Of a DNA stretch of 64,000 nt, positions 59,886 through 64,000 are shown piece after piece. Position 1 is the stretch's first letter; each line of letters opens with the position of its first letter. The translations under genes were made by a program, and so were the position numbers. This stretch comes from Ochotona curzoniae. Its lineage: Eukaryota > Chordata > Mammalia > Lagomorpha > Ochotonidae. Where the stretch lies: assembly GCF_017591425.1 (NCBI RefSeq), contig NW_024466599.1, forward strand, positions 27,814,001-27,878,000, read 5' to 3'. The notes under the pieces are model-generated. The model searched no databases and was not told where the DNA came from. It saw only the letters and a list, made by a program, of their open reading frames with translations.

Positions 59886-60214
59886 CTTTTTAAAATTATT
59901 TTTGGAAGGCAGTTACAGAGAGAAGGAGGGACAAAGAGAAAGAGAGGTCTTCCATCTGCTGGTTCAAATGACTGTAAATGCTGCTGTAAATGACTCAGCA
60001 CCCAGAGCTGAACCAGTCTGAAGCTGGGAACTGGAAACTTTTTGCAGTTTCTCATGTGGGTGCAGGGGCTGAAGTTCTTGAGCTATCCTCTGCTGCTTTC
60101 CCAGGCTGGAAGGCGGGAGCTGTATCAGAAGGGGAGGACTAGGACAGACACCCATATAGGGTGCTGGTGACACAGGTGGAGGCTTAGGCTAATATGTCAT
60201 GGTGCTGGCTCTAA
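59886..60214 (-). repeat. C-SINE
   Basis: 'aaaattatttttggaaggca', 'gctgaaccagtctgaagctg', 'taatatgtcatggtgctggc'. First member of a four-insert cluster. Confidence 0.9.
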
Positions 60215-60238
60215 GAACTTTAATTAAAAAGCAACAAC

Positions 60239-60305
60239 GGGGGGAATCCCAGTGCCTATAAAACTGTATCACATAATACAATGTTAATAACAATTAAAAA
60301 AAAAA
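60239..60305 (+). mobile_element. Extremely 5'-truncated L1 insert (3' tail only)
   Basis: Sixty-seven bases matching the end of the L1 3' UTR at 52.2-52.3 kb: 'ggggggaatcccagtgccta', 'tgtatcacataatacaatgt', then A-tail. Flanked by 'aaaaagcaacaac' on both sides (60226-60238 and 60301-60313, the second overlapping the tail). The 5' break is exactly at a G-run. Confidence 0.88.
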
Positions 60306-60314
60306 GCAACAACA

Positions 60315-60640
60315 GGGCCCGACGCGGTGGCGCAGTGGTTAAGGTCCTCGCCTTGCACGCCCGGGATCCCATATGGGCACCGGTTCTAATCCCGGCAGCC
60401 CCGCTTCCCTTCCAGCTCCCTGCCTGTGGCCCGGGAAAGCAGTGGAGGACGGCCCAAAGCTTTGGGACCCTGCACCCGTGTGGGAGACCCGGAAGAGGCT
60501 CCTGGCTTTGGATAGGCATAGCATCGGCCGTTGCGCTCACTTGGGGAGTGAATCATCGGACGGAAGATCTTCCTCTCTGTCTCTCCTCTTTGTATATCCG
60601 CCTTTCCAATAAAAAAATAATAAAAATAAAAATCTTTTAA
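60315..60640 (+). repeat. C-SINE, youngest-looking copy, with 14-bp target-site duplication
   Basis: Near-consensus copy that keeps many CpGs: 'gggcccgacgcggtggcgca'; A box 'tggcgcagtgg' at 60328-60338; B box 'ggttctaatcc' at 60382-60392; 'aatcatcggacggaagatct'; tail 'aataaaaataaaaatctttt'. 'aaaaagcaacaaca' flanks it at 60301-60314 and 60641-60654. Intact promoter boxes and little CpG decay point to recent insertion. Confidence 0.97.
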
Positions 60641-60654
60641 AAAAAGCAACAACA

Positions 60655-61010
60655 ACATTTATTTACTTATTTGAAAGGCAGACTAAACGAGGGCTGAGGG
60701 TGGGGGCTGTGGGGAGAGAGAAAGGAAAAGAGAAAGTGAGATGCTCATTTACTGGCTTACCCTTCAAATATCTGCAATAGCTAGGTCTAAGCCAAGCCAA
60801 AGCCAGGAGCCAGACTATGTACATTTATGTCTCCCATGTGGATTGCAGGGGTCCTAGTACTCGAACCATCAGTCATTAGCTGCTGCCTCTAAGTGTGTTA
60901 GCAGGAAGCTTGATGAATCAAAGGTGAGACTCTGACCCAGACATTCATATTTGCAGTGCAGTCGTTCAAAGCAGAGGCTTAACTCATTGTTCCATAATGT
61001 GTTTCCCAGC
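60655..61010 (-). repeat. C-SINE, older
   Basis: 'tttatttacttatttgaaag', G-rich 'gggctgagggtgggggctgt', 'taagccaagccaaagccagg'. Confidence 0.88.
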
Positions 61011-61555
61011 ATTCCTGTTTATCCTTATTTGTTTATTTAGCTACTATTCCGGCACTAAATCATCAGCTTATCCCTTTCTCTTTGAACCATATTGAGACAC
61101 AGTGCAATGTTAAAAAAACAAGTAACCTATGTTTGTTTCCCATGTGTCTGATCCCTGGCTTAGCAAGGAAGAGCTTAAGAAGCCTCCTTTATTCCTTCAA
61201 GTAGGATGGCTTTGGCTGATGTCTCAGAAGCAGTGAATCATGTGGTTCCATGTGCCCATGCTTTCCTCATGACTCATCTATTTCTCAACTGGTGAGTCTC
61301 TGCTGCTCGAATGCCTTGTACCGATGGACAACTATACCACTGATCCCAGCTCGGTCTCTCTTTCTCTCTAGGGCTCCTCAAGTTCTGTGTAATTCCATCT
61401 ATACTAACATACAGGTCAGTAGTGGTAATGTACAGTGACTTGATTTTGCACCTTGGTGAATATAAGATACTTTCAAATAATTCAATTGAGCCTCACTGAG
61501 CTTGATTTTGCAAATGGAGAAAAGGAAGCAAGTAATTGAGGATATATTTCTGCAA
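61011..61555. other. Unique sequence
   Basis: No repeat or coding evidence recognised. Confidence 0.4.
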
Positions 61556-61855
61556 ACATTTTTCTTTGATTTATTTGAAAGGCAGATATGAGAGAGAGAG
61601 AGAGAGAGAGAGAGAAGAGAGAGATATGAATCATCTACTTGGTGATTTGCTCCCCAAATGCTTGCAACAGGTGAAGCTGGGCCTGATCAAAGCCGGAAGC
61701 CTAGAACTCAGTCTGGAGTGACAGGGACCCAAGTACTTGAGCTGTCACCTGTTGCCTTCCAATAGCAAGAGGCTGGGATAGGAAATAGGAAGCAGGGCTG
61801 AGACTTGAAACTAGGTGTTGTGTGAGATGCAGGTGTCCTTTGCTGAATCTTAATG
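61556..61855 (-). repeat. C-SINE, older
   Basis: 'tctttgatttatttgaaagg', (GA)n at about 61590-61616, 'ggcctgatcaaagccggaag'. Confidence 0.85.
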
Positions 61856-62154
61856 GAGCATGTTCTCTAAGCTTTTTTCCCAACAAGTCTTTCCTAGATG
61901 CCTTCCTATGTAAATTCCTAGTTAAGTAAGGAGCTGAAGATTTTTGCAGATTCTGGAATTTGAGTGCCAGATTCTTTCATCATACAAATCATTTTAAGAA
62001 CTAGCAAGATCAGCACCTCTGATATCCGTGAATGCATTTATTGCACACTTTCTGCATGCAGTATAGTTATGTTAGGTTGTGTATGGAGAAACAGAAATAA
62101 AAAGACATGGCCCCTGATGTATCAAAGTACTTTATTTGTAGAAATGCGGGATTA

Positions 62155-62345
62155 AAAAGGTAAGTTTATTTTGGTTTAAAAACCTTTTGAAATCCATGCA
62201 TAATTTGTTAATACTATTCTGATGGAGCTTGTGAAGACCCTTTGTATGAACATTTCAAGAATGCTTTGCATCAAAATAAGTTTATCTTTACATTTAATTT
62301 TCTATGAATTTTCTGAAGCCCCTTTGTTTATGGTGTCTTATACTC
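62155..62345. mobile_element. Two adjoining mariner-like units
   Basis: 'aagtttattttggtttaaaa' with 'ttgaaatccatgcataattt' begins one unit. 'gcatcaaaataagtttatct' with 'ttctatgaattttctgaagc' ends the other. The two are opposed halves of the palindromic family seen at 14.3 kb. Confidence 0.55.
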
Positions 62346-64000
62346 TGGTTAGGAAAACTATAAGACAATTGATGACATTTTACTCCATCTCATTGGCAAC
62401 ACAAAATTGTTTTCGCTTTGCAATGGTCTTGTCTTTTCCACAACATTCCTGTCACAGCCAAAACTCCTCTTTATATAACCCCTCCAAACAAGCTCTCTTT
62501 TGCTTGAATGTAGGGTCAAATAAGCGTTCATTTCTCCCACATGTCCTGGCTTGACTTTGCAGTACATATAGTAATTTCTTTTCTTGTAGGTGTTGCACTA
62601 GGTTTTTTGTGAAGATGTTCTAGGCCATTTTCAGCTGGATATAACTACACTTGGCTGGATTCCATTCACAAGTCTCATAGGGAATACTCAGACACACCAT
62701 TTTTTTTTTCCCCCTGGCTATTTCTATGTGAGGTTGCCAGGCAGTCCAAGGGTCTTCCCTCCTCCTATGCCTAGATCCTTTTATCAGGATCCTTTTATCC
62801 TTGCAGTGGGATGGAACTGGTGTGAATGAGAACATTCCGTTGTACTACACTGAAGGCACAGTCTAGCAACTCAGTTGGGATTCTGTCTTTTGGGAAGCCC
62901 TTTTTTTAGGGGCTAGTGAGATAAGAGGAGCTATTATTGTTCCTGCCTGACAGAAAATCACCCACTTTCTCTCCCTTTAGCCTACTTTTGGGTCCTTGAC
63001 TCTGCTGTCTGCTGGGTGAAGGAAGACAGTCCCGCTGGTTGCTTTACTCTAGGGTTCCCTAAAGGAGGATATTTGGGGTAGCAGTTCACATACTCTTTGC
63101 ATGTTACTGTTGCTTTCTGTTTGTTAAATCTTTCCCTTTCAAAGTGTATAGTAATAGAAATGGGGATGGGAAAGAAAGAGGAATATGAGGTAGGTGAAAA
63201 TAATGACAAACTTAATTTTTGTTGTTCTGTGGAGTCAGCATCTTGCTATGCCTCTCCCTGCATTCCACCTTGGTTCCAGCTGGGCCTTTTCTGGCTCAGT
63301 AGGCAAGCAGTGTGGCCCAAGATGCTTCAGGGTTAACAGGCTCTCAGGTGATGCCTGTGCTGCTGGTCCCTGGACCACACTCTTAAGTTGCCTGGGTCTA
63401 TTGAGGAATGATAAATGAAAAGCACTAGTCCCTTTTAATTTTGATATTGTTTACATAGTTGAGTGGGATGCGTGTCCATGTGGGTGGGTCAAGGTATGGA
63501 AGAAGGTAGATGGGACAAAAGTTTCAATTCTTTTTTTCATGTTCTCCTGCTATGTCTATGGAAGGGGAAGAAGATGGGATACTCCTTGCTGTCAGAGTTA
63601 CATCAGCATGCGGGAATGGGGACGGTCATCTAATGCCTTAGAGACTCTGATGTGAGAAAGATGTGTTCCAAGGGTGTTACTTGAGTGGTTTTTGTAGTAA
63701 TGAGACATTGTCAGCTTTGTTGCACCAAGGCTGAGGAAACCTTTCGATGATCTGTTGGCTGACCCAGTCCACACTAGCACATCCACAGACCCAGACAGTT
63801 GCTGCAAAGCTTGATCAGGAGAGTTGTTGACTTGTCCTGCTTTCCATCCTCTGACAAGGCATTTGCCGTCCACTACAGGCCTAGATGAGCTGGTTGTCAT
63901 GTCCCCTGGGTGCATCTGGGCATACTGTCCACTGCACAGGCATCAGCAACTGCAAAGGTCCTGATACATGCACTTCAAGGTTGGACCACCCATTCTGTGA
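62346..64000. other. Unassigned right end
   Basis: A short direct repeat 'gatccttttatc' occurs twice at about 62774-62800. The minus strand is open for 105 codons at 63598-63915, with balanced composition but no domain I recognise. From about 63560 the base composition becomes more balanced than its AT-rich flank. No repeat family assigned. Confidence 0.4.

Noticed and set aside
60315..60640. tRNA gene from A- and B-box matches
   Set aside because: The boxes belong to a tRNA-derived SINE head. The sequence does not form a tRNA acceptor stem and is followed by the SINE body and tail.

Overview
The window is mammalian nuclear DNA. Every few hundred to few thousand bases there is a tRNA-derived SINE with a head like 'gtggcctagtggctaaag', a B box like 'ggttctaatcc', a CT-rich 3' part and an 'aataaa'-type tail. 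This is the lagomorph C-SINE group. The subtype with 'cctcgccttgcacgc' and 'gggatcccatatggg' looks to me like the pika (Ochotona) form rather than the rabbit form. Lagomorph is well supported; pika is a judgement from memory of these repeats.

Only one gene is supported by sequence: the first coding exon of MAP4K3 (GLK, a STE20/germinal-centre-type kinase) on the minus strand at 20917-21012. It encodes the first 32 residues, including the glycine-rich ATP-binding loop, and ends at a GTGAGG splice donor. It lies in a TATA-less CpG island (about 20515-21605) with a GC box and two overlapping NRF-1-type sites. Everything left of it (1-20916) is then intron 1. Everything right of 21.6 kb is upstream of MAP4K3. 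In human that interval lies between MAP4K3 and TMEM178A and carries a divergent lncRNA, but no exon of either could be identified here.

The rest is interspersed repeats: roughly 48 C-SINE copies of several ages, fragments of old and lagomorph-lineage L1 (notably 32975-34975, 38640-39730, 48095-48680, 51050-52308, 58375-59040), MIR and L2 relics, one MER20-like DNA transposon, a probable solo LTR (48725-49113), mariner-like palindromic elements, and microsatellites. The long reading frames in the window lie in SINEs, L1 fragments or the CpG island and are not genes.

The most informative structures are a three-copy target-site repeat around 60.2-60.65 kb that records two successive retrotranspositions at one site, an L1 insert there truncated at a G-run, a perfect 49-bp tandem duplication at 37.02 kb, an L1 3' UTR with a strong G-quadruplex motif at 52.2 kb, and an unexplained CpG-rich segment at 50.54-50.99 kb. 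I found no evidence of a novel multi-gene system.
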